From: Malania oleifera
Lineage: Eukaryota; Streptophyta; Magnoliopsida; Santalales; Ximeniaceae
Assembly (NCBI RefSeq): GCF_029873635.1
Contig: NC_080423.1
Location: 91,743,191-91,807,190 of the forward strand
Length of the DNA: 64,000 nucleotides
Direction of reading: 5' to 3'
Each line of letters opens with the position of its first letter. The stretch's first letter is position 1. A program made the translations under genes and the position numbers. This document shows positions 43,834-57,038 of the stretch, in pieces. The notes beneath the pieces are model-generated. The model made no database searches. It was not told the origin of the DNA and was given only the letters and a program-made list of their open reading frames with translations.

Positions 43834-45147
43834 TTTTAAAATACTCAACGGATATATTTTTAAAATTTCAATTACTTGAGGCCCAAATTAATATAAAACT
43901 TGGACCCTTCTCCAAGTAAACTTGGGGAACAAGTTAGATATCTTTCTACATCTATAAATACCCTCAAGATACATTAATTTGTATACCAAGAATTCAACTC
44001 AGCAATCAAATTTCTCTCAAGCATTCCGAAATTCTAAAAGCCTTCTATTGCTCACATCTTGCTGTAAACTTTCACAAAGTTCTTGAAGTCTTGCTGATTT
44101 TCTCACTGAGGTTATGTTTCAATTACTAAATTCTTTCATCTATTGAAAGAATCCTATGATGAAAAATTTCTAGAGCTTCAATCTGAATTTCGTATTGTGA
44201 ATTTTATTAAAGTATAGAATTTTTGAACTGTACTAATCAGTTCTTTGTGAGAGCATTCTTTATACATCTATTTGATTTGTTTCTTGTAGATTAACGATTC
44301 CAAGGATTGTTTGGATCGTTGGCTAAGCAAGGGGGTATTGCTTAAAGAGGCGGGCTCTAGCCTAATTAAGGAGTGACCGAACGAGGGAACATCGTTTGGA
44401 GAGGCTGGCTCTAGTCTACTGAAGGAGTGTGTAAAGGTTTGTTCCACCTAGTAAAGGAATAGGTTTAGTGAATCATTTGGTGGTTTTCCAAAGGCGAGGA
44501 CGTAGGCTAGGTATAAGCTGAACCTCGTAAAAATCCCGGTCTCACTCTCTCTTTCCCCCACTCTTTACTTTTCAGCAAAGTTTATAAATTACATGGATGC
44601 TTTATAAAAATTTGAATTCTTAGTGTTTGGTTGTTAAATAGATTGGAGGATAATTTGTTTTGGTTTGATCAGCATTGATTGCGGAAACCAAAAAGGACTA
44701 CGTTGATTGATCATCCTTGACTTATTAAACTGAAAGTTTATTTAAAAGCTGAACATTGGAAGAAGTGTGTTTGTTAATGTTTTGTTGAAAATCATATTGA
44801 AGAAGCAAATCCATATCAGCAAGCATATAATTATCATTCACTATAGGGAATGGTTTAAATTCATATCCACAAGGCTTATATAAACAAACAAACCATCTCA
44901 AGTTCTTACATTACCAAAATGCTATATATTTTGGTTTGGTTGTTTGCTTTCAAATTGTGGTTGATTAGTTTGGTTAATTGATTTCTTGAATGATTGAATG
45001 TTTGTGTGGTTGTAGATTAAATAAAGAAATAAGTTTCTGCTGAAAGTTTGAAGAATCAACAACAAGTTAAGAATTCCTAAAAAGATTTAAAAGAAAATTT
45101 TTAAAACTCAATTCACCCCCCCTCTTGGGACTACACCTTTGTTTTCA

Positions 45148-47760
45148 TCTGGTATTTTATATGAGGGGTTGTATAATTTTAATCTTAATGAAAAGTTTGT
45201 TGAAACACTTCTCACCCTGCATCATAATGTTGGAACTAAACGTAGCAGAGTTAATGAAAATTCCTCTTTCTTGTGGCATAAAATATTGGGTCATATATCT
45301 AGAAAAAGAATGAAGAGATTAGTAAATGATGAGATTTTATCAAATCTTGATTTTGCTGATTTCGATGTATGTACTAATTGCATTAAAGGAAAGCAAACCA
45401 AACATACAAAGAAAGAAGCCACATAAAGCGGGAATCTTTTGGAGATTGTTCATACTAATGTATGTGGACCTTTTGACTCACCGTATTTTATTGGAGAAAA
45501 GTATTTTATGACCTTTTATTGATGATTTTTCACATTATGGTTATATATATTTGTTGCATGAAAAGTCTTAAGCAATAGATGCCTTAAAAACATATATTGC
45601 AAAAGTTGAGCGACAATTAGATAGAAAGGTGAAGATCATTCAATATGATAGAGGTGGTGAGTATTATGGTAGGTATGATGGTGTTAGACAAAGTCCAGGA
45701 CCATTTGCTAAATTCCTAGAAAAGCATGGTATTTGTGCACAGTACATAATGCCTGGTACGCCTCAGTAGAATGGTGTGGCTAAAACGTGTAATTGTATTC
45801 TTATAGAAATGGTTAGGAATATGTTAAGTATCTCCTCAGTACCCATTTCATTATGGATGGAGTTCCTTAAAGCAATTGTTTATGTGCTTAATTGGGTTCC
45901 TAGTAAGGCAGTTTAGAAAAGTCCTTTTGAATTGTGGACGAGAAGGAAACCGAGTTTAAGGCTTTTTTATGTTTAAGGTTGTCCAGCAAAGGCTACAATC
46001 TATAATCCACATGAAAAAAAGTTGGATTCTAGAATTGTAAGTGCGTACTTTATTGGATACCTAGAAAAGTCTAAGGGGTATAGGTTTTATTGTCCTAACC
46101 ATAGTATGAGAATTGTTGAAACTGGTAATGCAAAGTTCCTTGAGAATGGTGAAATTAGTGGGAGTGATGTGTTACAAAATGTGGTCATTAAAGAAATTCG
46201 GGTTTCTATCCTGATATCTAAACCTTTAACAGATGTTGTTGTTCCTCCAGTTATTGAACAGTATGATAATGTTGACCAACAATCTGGTGATCTGTCACTT
46301 CGTAATGAGAATGCCACAATTAAACCAATTGCAGAACAATCACAAGAAATAGCATTAAGGAGATCTCAAAGAGTTAGGAGATCAGCTATTTCAGATGATT
46401 ATTTGGTATATCCGTAAGAATCTGATTATGATTTAGGGACTAGTAAAGATCGAATTACATTTTCACAAGCTATTGAAAGTAATGATTCTGAAAAGCGGAT
46501 CAATTCCATAAATGATGAGTTGAAATCTATGGAATAGAATAAAGTCTGGGACATCGTTGATTTACCTGAAGGTTTTAAAACAGTTGGGTGTAAATGGGTC
46601 TTTAAGACCAAACACGACTGTAATGGCAATATTGAACGATATAAAGTTAGACTAGTAGTAAAGGGTTTCACTCAAAAGGAAGGTGTTGATTACAAAGAGA
46701 CGTTATCTCTTGTGTCTAAAAAAACCACATAGATGTGAAAACAACTTTTCTGAATGGGAATTTAGACGAAGAGGTGTATATGGATCTTCCTGAAGGTTTA
46801 ATGATTGAAGGAAATGAGCATATGGTTTGTAAATTAAAGAAGTCAATATATGGACTTAAACAAACTTCTAGACAATAGTATTTTAAGTTTCATGATACCA
46901 TCATGACCTTTAGATTTAAGGAAAATACTGTTGATCGATGTATATATCTAAAGGTCAGTGGGAGCAAGTTTATCTTTCTGATTCTATATGTTGATGATAT
47001 TTTGCTTGCCAGTAAAGATCTTGGTTTACTGAATGACACCAAGAGATTTCTTTTTATGAACTTTGAAATGAAAGATATGGGTGAAGCAACTTATGTGATA
47101 GGGATTGAAATATTCCATGATAGATCACATGGAATGTTAGGGTTTTCTCATAAGGGATATATCAATAAAGTTCTAGAAAGATTTTATATGGCTGAATGTA
47201 AGCCTACTCCTACTCTTATTAGTAAAGGGGACAAGTTCAGTGCAAAAAATTGTCCACATAATGAATTAGAAAATAAAAGTATGGAAAATATTCATTTTGC
47301 ATCTGTTGTTGGAAAATGAAGGTTTTGAGATATTTGAAAGGAACGAAACATTGTATGCTCACATATCGAAGATCAGATCAGTTGAAAGTGATTGGTTACT
47401 CCGACTCAAATTTTGCTGGATGTGTTGATAGTCGAAAGTCAACTTATGGTTATTTGTTCCTATTAGCTGGAGGAGCTATATCATGAAAAAGCGCCAAACA
47501 GACTCTCATAGTCGCATCTACTATGGAAGCTGAATTTGTGGCATGCTTTGAGGCTACAATTTATGCTTTGTGGTTGCGGAACTTTATTTCGGGACTTGGA
47601 ATTATTAACAGTATAGTCAGGCCGCTGAGAATTTATTGTGATGATTTCGCAGCATTTTTTTTCTCCAAGAACGAAAAATATTCTAATGGTGCTAAGCATA
47701 TGGAGCTTAAATATTTGAACGTTAAGGAGGAAGTCGGAAACAAACAGTGCTTATAGAATA
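45148..47760 (+). pseudogene. GAG-pre-integrase, integrase, RT and RNase H traces of the host copia element
   Basis: A LWHKILGHISRKRMKRL-type GAG-pre-integrase motif (about 45271) is followed by integrase traces (about 45427-46000), then an RT domain ([11 protein letters not shown] near 46588, YVDDILLAS near 46990) and RNase H (SDSNFAGCVDSRKSTYGYL near 47403). A fossil with many breaks, clearly the continuation of the copia element that starts at 30865. Confidence 0.82.
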
Positions 47761-48255
47761 TATAAGGACTGAGCTCATGATAGCAGATCTTTTAACTAAG
47801 GAGTTGACACTGAAGACATATAAGGAACATGTTGATCACATGAGTCTTTGTTGTAATCCCTGATGTATAATTATGGATCTTTATGTTTTGTTCTATAACA
47901 TGTATAATGATATCAATAACGGTGTTTCTGAACATTGTTTCCTGTTTACCATCAATTACATAACAAAGGAGATGAATTTTTGTTAACAGGAATGGTCTTT
48001 GATAGAGACATTACAGGGACAGTATGGTTACTTCCTATTATGGATTATAGTTAAATGATTTGCTAGTATTTGTAGTACATGGAAGGGAAAATGTTGTTTT
48101 AATGATATTTACCGCCATGACTCGTGTTAGTAAGTTGTCTAATTATGATATTATGGTAATCTCACTAAAGGTATGTATAAGCTAATAATTGTGCACACAT
48201 TATGGTTATATTGTTAATCCAAATTAAAGTCATTCATATGGGCCAAGTGGGAGAA

Positions 48256-48786
48256 TGTTGGATTATCTCTCAAAGGATATGTCCCACATGAATAACATAT
48301 GAAAGATAAGTGCTCCATATGATAAGTGAAATGACTTATGATAAGGAAAATGAAATGACTTATCTATGGATAATGAAAAGTCTTATAATGCGAGATTAAT
48401 GGTTGGAAGATAAAAAGGTTTTCCTATATAACTATTGTTATGGGGAGTAGTTGAAAAGGAGAGATTCATTTTTGTATGTTTATGGAATGATCTAAAGGAG
48501 AGATTCATTCTTGTATGTTTATGGAATGATCTAAATAAAAGAAATATAGGAATTGTCCTCTCTTTATCTTTGTTCACTATTTATTAGGCTACTCCCATAC
48601 ATATCATGATATACAGAAAGAGATCGGGGTTAAGCAAGAGAAATGGTTCTTATCGGTTTGTATATGTCATGAATGATCCCGATATGTATATTTTATGTTT
48701 TTCGCATTATAGATTATACACGTATGTGAAGATCATGATGATGAAGATCCTGTGTTTAGCTAATAGTAGCATATAGATTTCTTAAA
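48256..48786 (+). repeat. 3' LTR of the copia element
   Basis: Collinear with the 5' LTR at 30865-31389. It starts TGTTGGATTATC just after the purine tract and ends near 48786. Confidence 0.85.
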
Positions 48787-49134
48787 TGTTATTCACAGTT
48801 AACGTGGTCTAATCCAATTTTCATCTTTTTCTTTGGTCTACAACCTTTTGTTTTTAGTGGGACCACTAGTGTCTTTTGATACCATACCTAAGAACCAATC
48901 AAGATTCAAGAATATATTTATGAAATATTTAATATAATTGATGCAACATTAAAATTCAATTTAATGGGCAATAAGTGAATAGCAATTTAATCAATAACAC
49001 TGAAACAAAACCACAGTATAGTTTTTTTAAAAAAATATATAAGGATATAATCAAAAATCAGTCTCATTAAGAAAAAAAAAAGGAAATAACATAATTGGAC
49101 TAAAATGTAACATTTTTATGAACTTCATGCATTG
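48787..49134. other. Spacer between the two retroelement nests
   Basis: AT-rich DNA, with nothing recognised. Confidence 0.5.
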
Positions 49135-51717
49135 CAGGACTCCTCGAGCACATTAGGATGTCATCAATGAAAACCATGATGAACTGATCTAAATTCGTGA
49201 AACACCCGGTTCATCAGATCCATAAATGTTGTAGGCCCATTCGTTAAACCAAACGACATAACCAGAAATTCGTAATGATCATACCGGGTTTGGAAAGTTG
49301 TCTTCGATACATCCTCTGATTTTACCTCCAACTAATGACACCCGGATCGCATATCGATCTTAAAGAAAACCTGAGTGCCCTTCAGCTGGTCAAATAGATC
49401 GTCAATATGAGGTAATGTGTACTTATTTTTCACTGTCACCTTATTAATTTCCCTATAGTCGATTCACATCCTCATCGACCCATCATTCTTCTTTACGAAT
49501 AACACTGGTACTCCCCAGGGTGATACGCTTGGTCTGATGAACCCCTTATCAAGAAGTTCTTGTAGCTACTCCTTTAGCTCCTTTAGTTCTGCTGAAGCCA
49601 TTTGGTATAGAGCCTTGGAAATTGGCACCATCCCTAGAGTCAATTCAATGGCAATTAATCCCGATAAGTCCTTTGGAAAGACGTTTGAGAATTCCCTTAT
49701 CACTGGGATATCTTCTAGCTTCAGCTCCTCCTTCGGTGCTTCTTTCACAAAAGCAAGATATCCCTGGCAACCTTCTTGAAGCAACCACTTCTCCTGAATC
49801 GCTGAAAGGATCTGTGGTGTAAAGCACACACACGACCCGACAAATTTAAATTCTTGCTCCCCTGGAGATCTGAACACTACCTCCCTTCTGTGACAGTCTA
49901 TGCTTGTGTAGCTGTATGCTAGCCAATCCATCCCCAAAATAATATCGAACCCATGCATATCAAATACCATTAGACTAGCAGGTAGCCTTCTCCACTGAAT
50001 CTCTACTGGGTAGTCTCTAATCATCTTATTACACACTACTACTAACCCTGTCAGCGTGGCCACACCCATCACAACATCTATCGACTGCGTTTCTACTTCG
50101 CATAATTTAATAAATCCCTAAGACATGAAAGAGTGCGTTGTACTTGAATCAAAGAGTACAACAGTTTTATTTGAAAGTACATAAATATTACCTGTAACTA
50201 CATCTCCTACGTGCTCGGCATCACCCGGAGTCATGAAATACACCCGTGCCTGGGTGGTGCCCCTCTGGTGACCACGTCATGGTGCTTGAGTACCTCTCCC
50301 ATAATGATGTTGTGGAGGTGCATAATTCATTGTCACTGGGCAGCCTCGCATCTGATGTCTTACCCCACCGCATCGATAACAGCCCGCCGATCCAACCCTA
50401 CACTTGCCCCAATGCTTCTTATGGCACTTGGGATAGGTAGCATACTGAAAATTCCCCTGAGAGCCCCGAGATCCCATCTCCTGTTGCTGGCCCGTAAAAT
50501 TACCAAGCCACCTCCATGAACTCTAGCTGGTGCTAGACTAAAAACCCTAAGGTAAGGGTCTCTTCTTTATGTTTTTTACTTTCTCCCCCTCCTGAAATAC
50601 TAGTCTCGACTGCCATGACCTTGTCCACCAGCTTAGTAAAACTCTACGTTAATAACGCCACTACCTGAGTGCGTATACCCTGCCTTAGACCTTTCTTGAA
50701 CATCCAAGCCTTCTTTGGCTCATTTGGGACCATATGCGAAGCAAAATGGGATAACTCTACAAACCTGGCCACATACTATTGCACAATCATGGGCCCCTAG
50801 ATCAGATGAAGAAACTCCTCTACCTTGCCTTTCGGGACGTAACAGGGAAGTATCTGGTGAAGAAAACCTCTTTGAATAGCTCCAAGTAATAGATGCATAC
50901 CCTGGGCACTACTCCTTTACTAGCTTTGTAGACCTCCACCACTTCCTTGCTTCCCCCACCAATTTAAAGGTGGCAAACTGAACCTTCTGTTCCTCTGTGC
51001 ACTCTAGCACACCTAACAACTCCTCCATCTCCTGAACCCAATTTTCAGCTGCAATCAAGTCCGCTCCTCTTGAAAATGTCAACAGATTCATTCATGTAAA
51101 TTGTTGGAATATGAAGCCTTTATCAACCGATCGCTGATCCTGCTCTCGGGAATCCCTCTAGGCTTCCTTCCTAGCCCGTCGTGCTATACTGTGTAGCATT
51201 GCCAAGGCATCAACGTCATCCTCACTAGAGGTATTTACATGATTATCCCCTCCAGCCGTGACCTCCTTTCCTCTGGGATCCATACTAAATATAGGATAGA
51301 AATTGACTTAAAAATTCTTCATTTATCAAGTTTGATGCAAGTATGGAATGACTACTAATTAAAACATATGAGTTTGCAGTTAAAGGAATCATTTATACAC
51401 TTCTACTACAGAACTGCCAAGGTACCGACCCCTAATCATAATGCTGACACTACGTATATACTCCTCTAACCTAAATTTTCGAGCTCCAGTCTCTCAACCC
51501 AGAAACGAAACCATCGATGGATTTACCATGGTTTTCCTGAAATCGTCACTCTAGGAAAAACACAAAATACCATCGAAAGATCACCGTCTCTAAGCTTCCA
51601 TACTAAAACCCAACCTAACCTACCCGTTCTTATTCTTAACTTATCTTAACCTATACTCTGGTAATTATCAATTGTCAAAGTCTGCAGAACCTAGCAAACC
51701 TAGGCTCTGATAGCACT
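49135..51717 (-). pseudogene. Gag, protease and partial RT traces of the minus-strand gypsy element
   Basis: Reading leftward: gag, a CCHC knuckle (near 50370), the protease-to-RT linker (DIILGMDWLAYSYTSIDC near 49930, FVGSCVCFTPQILSAIQ near 49810) and RT traces ([12 protein letters not shown]-like near 49490, [10 protein letters not shown]-like near 49240). Its order and wording match the chromovirus at 36415-43833, so the two are related lineages. A fossil. Confidence 0.8.
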
Positions 51718-52364
51718 TGTAGTGCCCCAACCCGTCATGTGGGCACGGAATGTCACTTTAGTGATGTCTGTGTACCTGATACAATAATCATTATAGAATT
51801 GCAGCAAAAATAAATAATATACTCTCCATACTTCATTACCAGAGTTCTATGCAACTAATTTATATCGACATCTCTTTGAACTCATAATACAAACCATAAT
51901 ACAATACCAAAATTAACTATAATGCCTCGAACCTCTCGTGGGCCCGGGGTGCTACTTTAGTGATGTCTGTGCACTTGATACCATCTCATAACAATAAACA
52001 TGTAGTGGAAGTAATGAAGCATTCTCCATATATACATTACCAGAGTTCTAGGTTCTTTTATACTTAAAGGTTTCCCAAGCATCCATATTACAATCCGACC
52101 CAAAACTGGACAACTAGTTCGGTCCAAACGACCATAATACATAACGTTAACTTATAACATAGCTTACATACACCTGAGACCATACAAATCTTCCTGAAAA
52201 TATTATTCTAACTTTCACCTCCCTGACACTGCTAAGCACGATACCTTTTATTTCTTGAAAATATGATTTGTTTATTACAATAAGACACTTCTTAGTAAGG
52301 GAGATCAAGTTAATATCAGTGTGTGGACAGCATGCAATAGTGTTCACAAAAAGCATCCATTCTT
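51718..52364 (-). repeat. Inner part of the split gypsy 5' LTR
   Basis: It begins TGTAGTGCCCC next to the primer-binding site. It contains a ~200-bp internal duplication (51718-51920 and 51921 to about 52120, both with CTTTAGTGATGTCTGTG). It also holds the R-region phrase shared with the other gypsy LTRs (CACACACTGATATTAACTTG on the minus strand, about 52300-52325). It stops at the LINE; the LTR resumes at 57039. Confidence 0.75.
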
Positions 52365-55300
52365 TTTTCTTTTTTCTTTTTTATCAAAAGGGGTAAATGT
52401 ATTGATCAAAACGCATATACAACTACACTAGGCATCCCCAGGTCATAAGGATCAAGATCCTATACTTACAAGTCTTCCTACAAATTACATCAGAACCTAG
52501 GCATACGCAGGGGCCATTAAGCCAGTCACAATCTTCCAAGAATTATATACACTACAATTACCATACTCATTACATTTCAAAAGGAGACTACATCAAAAGA
52601 GATTACTCAACAGCATACATTTCAAATTTATCTTATACTGCTCTATATGTATGCCTTTGGTTCACACTTATGAGTTCCGAGGAGGAGATGCCATGATTCT
52701 CAAATTTGCATCTATTCCTGAATGCTAAATGAAATATACTATTGCTGCGAGTACAATTTTTTTACCTGCAGCCACCATTCCTTTTCCCTTTGCTTCTTTA
52801 TGGAGCCACTTGACAACTGCTTTGATGGTAGACATTAGCCTTTTAATCCCCAGCCATCTTCTAATCGCATTCCACACTTCAGCTGAAACCTTGCATCTAA
52901 AAAACAAGTGATCCAAGGTCTCATTTTCTGCTTTGCAGTATACAAACACCTGGTCAATATCTTCACCCATCATTCTATCACATGTAAGTAATTTCCCTTT
53001 CACACCTAGCTAAAGACAAAAGACATGCTTAGGGGTAGAGCCACAATACCATACCTCCCTAGCTCAGGTGGGAAATATTTTCCCACTTCTTCATCATTTC
53101 AGTAGCAGCTGCTGCACTTCCACATTTTTCCACAAGATGATCCTTGATAGCAATCAGATTTTTAAAGAGTGGAGAGTCATTTTTCTTCATTGCAACTCCC
53201 CATAAATTTGATTCACTCAAGTAGATTTAGTGGATCCATTTCGACCATAATGAGTCTTTTTTAGCATGGATGTTCCACAGTGTTCTAGTTAATAAGGCCA
53301 TGCTCCATACATTTAAATCAAATACTCCCAGTCCTCCCTTTTCTTTAGGTAGACAGATTTCATTCCAGGCAACTAGGGGTATCTTTCTACACCACCCCCC
53401 CCCCCACAAAAACACTCTACATAGTTTAGTTATCTGATTCAATACATTCAAGGGAATGGGGAAAATGGCCAACCAGAAACATTCCACCCCTTGAATGATT
53501 GAATTTGTAATTTCCAGCTTACCTGCATATGATAGTGTGTGTCTGGGCCATTCTTTAAACAAGTTGGAGATTCTGTTAATGAGTGGAGCATAATGGGCAA
53601 CATTCACTCTTGAGGACTGTAGAGGGATACCCAAATACCTGAAGGGAAATTTCCCCAACTTCATTCCAATTATATTCAAAATACTCCCCAACTTTTGTTC
53701 CTTCACACCCAACTTGTAATGCCCCGAACCCTTAATCCTGGGTCCAATGCATTAAACTTGATAAATTCCAAATAATCCATAATTCATGACATTTGCAGCG
53801 GAAAAAATAACCATAATCTCCATAAACATAGTTCTACAATACCAACATTCCATAATACCAGAGTTTAATATTTTTCGATCTAAATTCCATATAATTCAAC
53901 CATCACCTGTATTTCCATGGATACATACATCTCCAAAACATTTTAGTATTTTCACAATCATTCCTTCCTCAACAGACTTAAAACATAAAGACATAAAACA
54001 TAATTATTACATTCCCCAAAGTATTATCAGTATATACCCTTTCTCTTAATACTTCTCAAAAAGTCTAAAAACCCTCGAGCTCTTTAAGCTCGACCTCGAG
54101 GATGTCCTGAAAAAGAAATAATCATATTCAGGTGAGACACATCTCAGTAGGGGAAGAAATATACATATTAAAACAGTGTGTGGCTAACATAAGGTATATA
54201 GATATCATTTTAATTACATTTGCAACTCATTAACATAACACTAAAATCATTCTCTAAACCTAATCAATCACATGCAAAGATTTACCCCAAAAGATTACCC
54301 AAGGATAGGGGTGATTACCCGCCCATACAAGTAGCACCCCTCTGTTTTGATACTTAGGCAACCCTAGGGTCGCTACTGACCAGGGCACTCGCCTTACTCA
54401 GTAAGCCCTCAAGTATTAAATTGATCTTGTACTCACACAGTTCAACAATGGTTTACTAGTAAGGCCCTAAGGATAGAGAAATATACCCGCCAATACAATT
54501 AGGTTCCCTCTGTCCTAATATGTTATGTAGCTACTACCACATCTGAAGTTACTAGTGCACTCGCCTTACTCGGCAAGCCTTTAGGCGAAGAGTATGCCCC
54601 GCTTAATCACATCATGTTCTACATACATAGATACTTATAATATTATAATACATTATACTTTCTGCCACTATTCAATCATACATATCTGTTCATGATCATA
54701 GCTTAAACATTGCATTGCATTTCACTTTACGTAATTCTTCATCGTTACATCATTCACATTGTCATTTCATACCATGTCATTTTATTGTCATTTCATAGCA
54801 TTTTCCTTTCTTTCTTCGTACTATAGCTGATCTTTAGCCATCATCAGTGAGTCTACAACTCCTTTTAGCTGTCATCAGTTAGTCTATATAGAAGTGTGCT
54901 AGATCTACTAACATGACGGTCTTTTAGCTCTCTTACATTTACATGCTTGCATTTAACATACACAAGCAACATAGTCCATTTCATATTTTATTCTCAATGC
55001 TTTACTTACTTAGCCTGCATCTTATACATTTAACATATATTTGCACAAAATCTCATGCCACACAATTTGATAGTAAAATTCATACATATTCCAATAAAAT
55101 AAGTCAAACCACATTTAACATTTATATGCTGAAAATTACATTTCATTTCTCACATAAATTCCTTAGAAAATTACTTTTCACTTTCTTCCGTTTACTTTCA
55201 CATATACATAACTATATAAGCATTCCTAGGCTCAGAAAACACGGTTTACATGGTTGACATTTTATATCCATATAAAAACATATATACATAAATAGCATAT

Positions 55301-57027
55301 AATCCATTTTAATTCACGAAAAACCTAATTTAATACATAAATTTCCACCTTACCTGATTTTTGAACTATGCATGTAGGATCCTCGAACCGATACCCACAT
55401 GGCGTTACCTGGACCATGGATCAAAATCTTATTTTAATTAAAATAAATTCCAACTAACTCAAATCTTAAAAAAAAAAACACTTATTTACTACTTCTTATG
55501 CTCCAAATAACAATATTCATTAAGAAAATCCCAAAATAATTCACTTACCCTGATTTTGGGATGTTTTGCAAACCCCTCAAACCAACGATCAACTCCTACA
55601 ACCTTGCAAAGAATGATCCTACGAACCTCATGGTGGTTCTAGATCATCAAATCGGGTCAAATCCAGCCCGAAATCAAAGAGAGAAGGTTGGGAGATCGTT
55701 TCTTAGAGAGAGAAGAAGATAATTCCTGAGTTTTACGTTGAAAATGAAGAAAAAGTCTATTTATAGATAGGGTTTCGTCAATGAGACACATGGGTTCATC
55801 GACGAGGCACTATAGAGACTTTGTCGATGAGAAGATACCTTCGTCGATGAAATTCAGAGTTCCAAAATTCTCTCTCGGGATTCCTTCGTTGACAAGGGAC
55901 TAAGTTCATCGACGAGCTTTAGAAGGACTCTTGTTGACGAAGACAGGACATTCGTCGACGAGGCCTGCTCTTCCTTCTAAAATCCTTCCTTATTATCCAT
56001 TAATCCATTCCCTTTATTATACTTCCTAATTATTTTAATAATTTTAATTCTTCGGGTCATTACACAACTGATATAAGTTTGAGTTCAGGATGTTTGCAGT
56101 AAGTCCATAGCACTAGGAGAAATTATTCAAACACCCCATTAGATAATTAACAGATGTAGAGTCTCCTCTCGAGAACATCATCAAATCATCCGCAAAAATC
56201 AGGTGAGTAATCCTCAGATCTTCACATTTAGGGTGGAACTTGAAATCAAACTTCCCTTCCATTGTTTTCAGCAGCCTCGATAAGTACTCTGCACATATAA
56301 CAAATAGTAGGGGTGACAATGGATCCCCTTGTCTTAGTCCACGTTTCCTTTTGAAGAAGCCATGGTACCTACCATTTTGAGACATATAGTATGATGTCGA
56401 GGTCACATATTCCATGATCCAAGCTATCTTTTTATCAGGAAAATTCAGATTAATCAACATGTCTTTAAGGAAGGACCATGACATAGAGTCGTAGGCCTTT
56501 TTCAAGTCAATTTTTAGTAGGCATCTGGGTGACACTCTTTTCCTAGCAGATCCTCTTACTAGTTCCTGCAGTAGATAAATATTCTCCACCATGCTTCTTC
56601 CTTTAACAAATGTAGCTTGAGCAGGGTTAAACAAGTCCTCTAGTACTGGTTTGTTTCTGGCAGCAATTATTTTTGCAATTACTTTATAAAACACTGCAGC
56701 AAGAGATTGGTCTGTAATCGTTTACAAAGCATGCATGGATGGATTTGAGAATTAATGCAATAACAGTGTGATTGATCTACTTCGGCAGTTTTCCGCTTGA
56801 AAATAATTCTTTAATAGCCATTGAAAATTCATGCCTTACAGTGTTCCAGGCTTTTTTGAAGAAGCCAGCAGAAAAACCATCAGGACCAGGTGATTTGCTG
56901 TCCCCAATGCTAAAGAGTGCCACTCGAATTTCCTTATCTATCCCTGGCAGCACCATTGCCCCCCTACTATCTTCATTTAGAACAGGTACCCTTGCAACTA
57001 TCTGTGTATCCACTTTTGAAGAGTTCC
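52365..57027 (-). mobile_element. 5'-truncated L1-type LINE, split by a solo LTR
   Basis: The 11-bp target duplication CATCCATTCTT lies at 52354-52364 and 57028-57038. The poly-A tail appears as the T-rich tract from 52365. The minus-strand ORF2 traces are: the RT start region (GDSKSPGPDGFSAGFFKKAW, near 56900), GRSMVENIYLLQE, LLKIDLKKAYDSMSW, GLRQGDPLSPLLF, the catalytic FADD (near 56180), the RT thumb (FRYLGIPLQSS, near 53640) and a zf-RVT-type domain (FVYCKAENETLDHLFFRC, near 52920). The endonuclease domain and ORF1 are missing, as expected from 5' truncation. The frame is broken between 56777 and 56694 and again between about 53227 and 53003, so it is dead. A solo LTR at 53715-56064 interrupts it. 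Length without that LTR is about 2.3 kb. Confidence 0.9.
53715..56064 (-). mobile_element. Solo gypsy LTR inside the LINE, 2350 bp
   Basis: It runs TG...CA, with perfect target duplications CAACT (53710-53714 and 56065-56069). The LINE coding trace continues on both sides. On the minus strand it begins TGTAATGACCCGAAG and ends GGGTTCGGGGCATTACA, the same start and end style as the other gypsy LTRs. TCGACGA motifs lie at about 55785-55965, and the TATA box (minus strand CTATAAATAG) at about 55757-55766. No interior, no coding. Confidence 0.88.
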
Positions 57028-57038
57028 CATCCATTCTT

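Larger units (their letters stand above)
35575..45147 (+). mobile_element. Solo LTR of a SIRE/Maximus-like copia element, split by a gypsy insertion
   Basis: The LTR starts TGTTGGC, contains TTTTGATGCTAACAAACAAG near its start, and ends CACCCCCCCTCTTGGGACT...TTTTCA. These are typical start and end phrases of long SIRE/Maximus LTRs. The target duplications are TCTAG (35570-35574) and TCTGG (45148-45152), 4 of 5 identical. The coding trace of the host copia element continues on both sides. The LTR is about 2.15 kb once the gypsy element at 36415-43833 is set aside. Its U3 has CAGACGACTG-type repeats (36190-36400), and a TATA box CTATAAATACC lies at about 43951. There is no interior, so this is a recombination product. 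Confidence 0.8.
30865..48786 (+). mobile_element. Ty1/copia retrotransposon with nested insertions (host of the first nest)
   Basis: The 525-bp 5' LTR (30865-31389) is followed by the primer-binding site TGGTATCAGAG (31392-31402). The 3' LTR (48256-48786) follows a purine tract AGTGGGAGAA. Coding traces occur in the order gag with CCHC knuckle, protease, GAG-pre-integrase, integrase, RT and RNase H. They are separated by two inserted elements (32828-35449 and 35575-45147). Without these insertions the element would be about 5.7 kb, a normal copia size. The coding part has many breaks. The first ~195 bases of the two LTRs differ at about 14 positions by eye. The flanking 5-mers (TGATT and TGTTA) are not a clean duplication. 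Confidence 0.88.
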
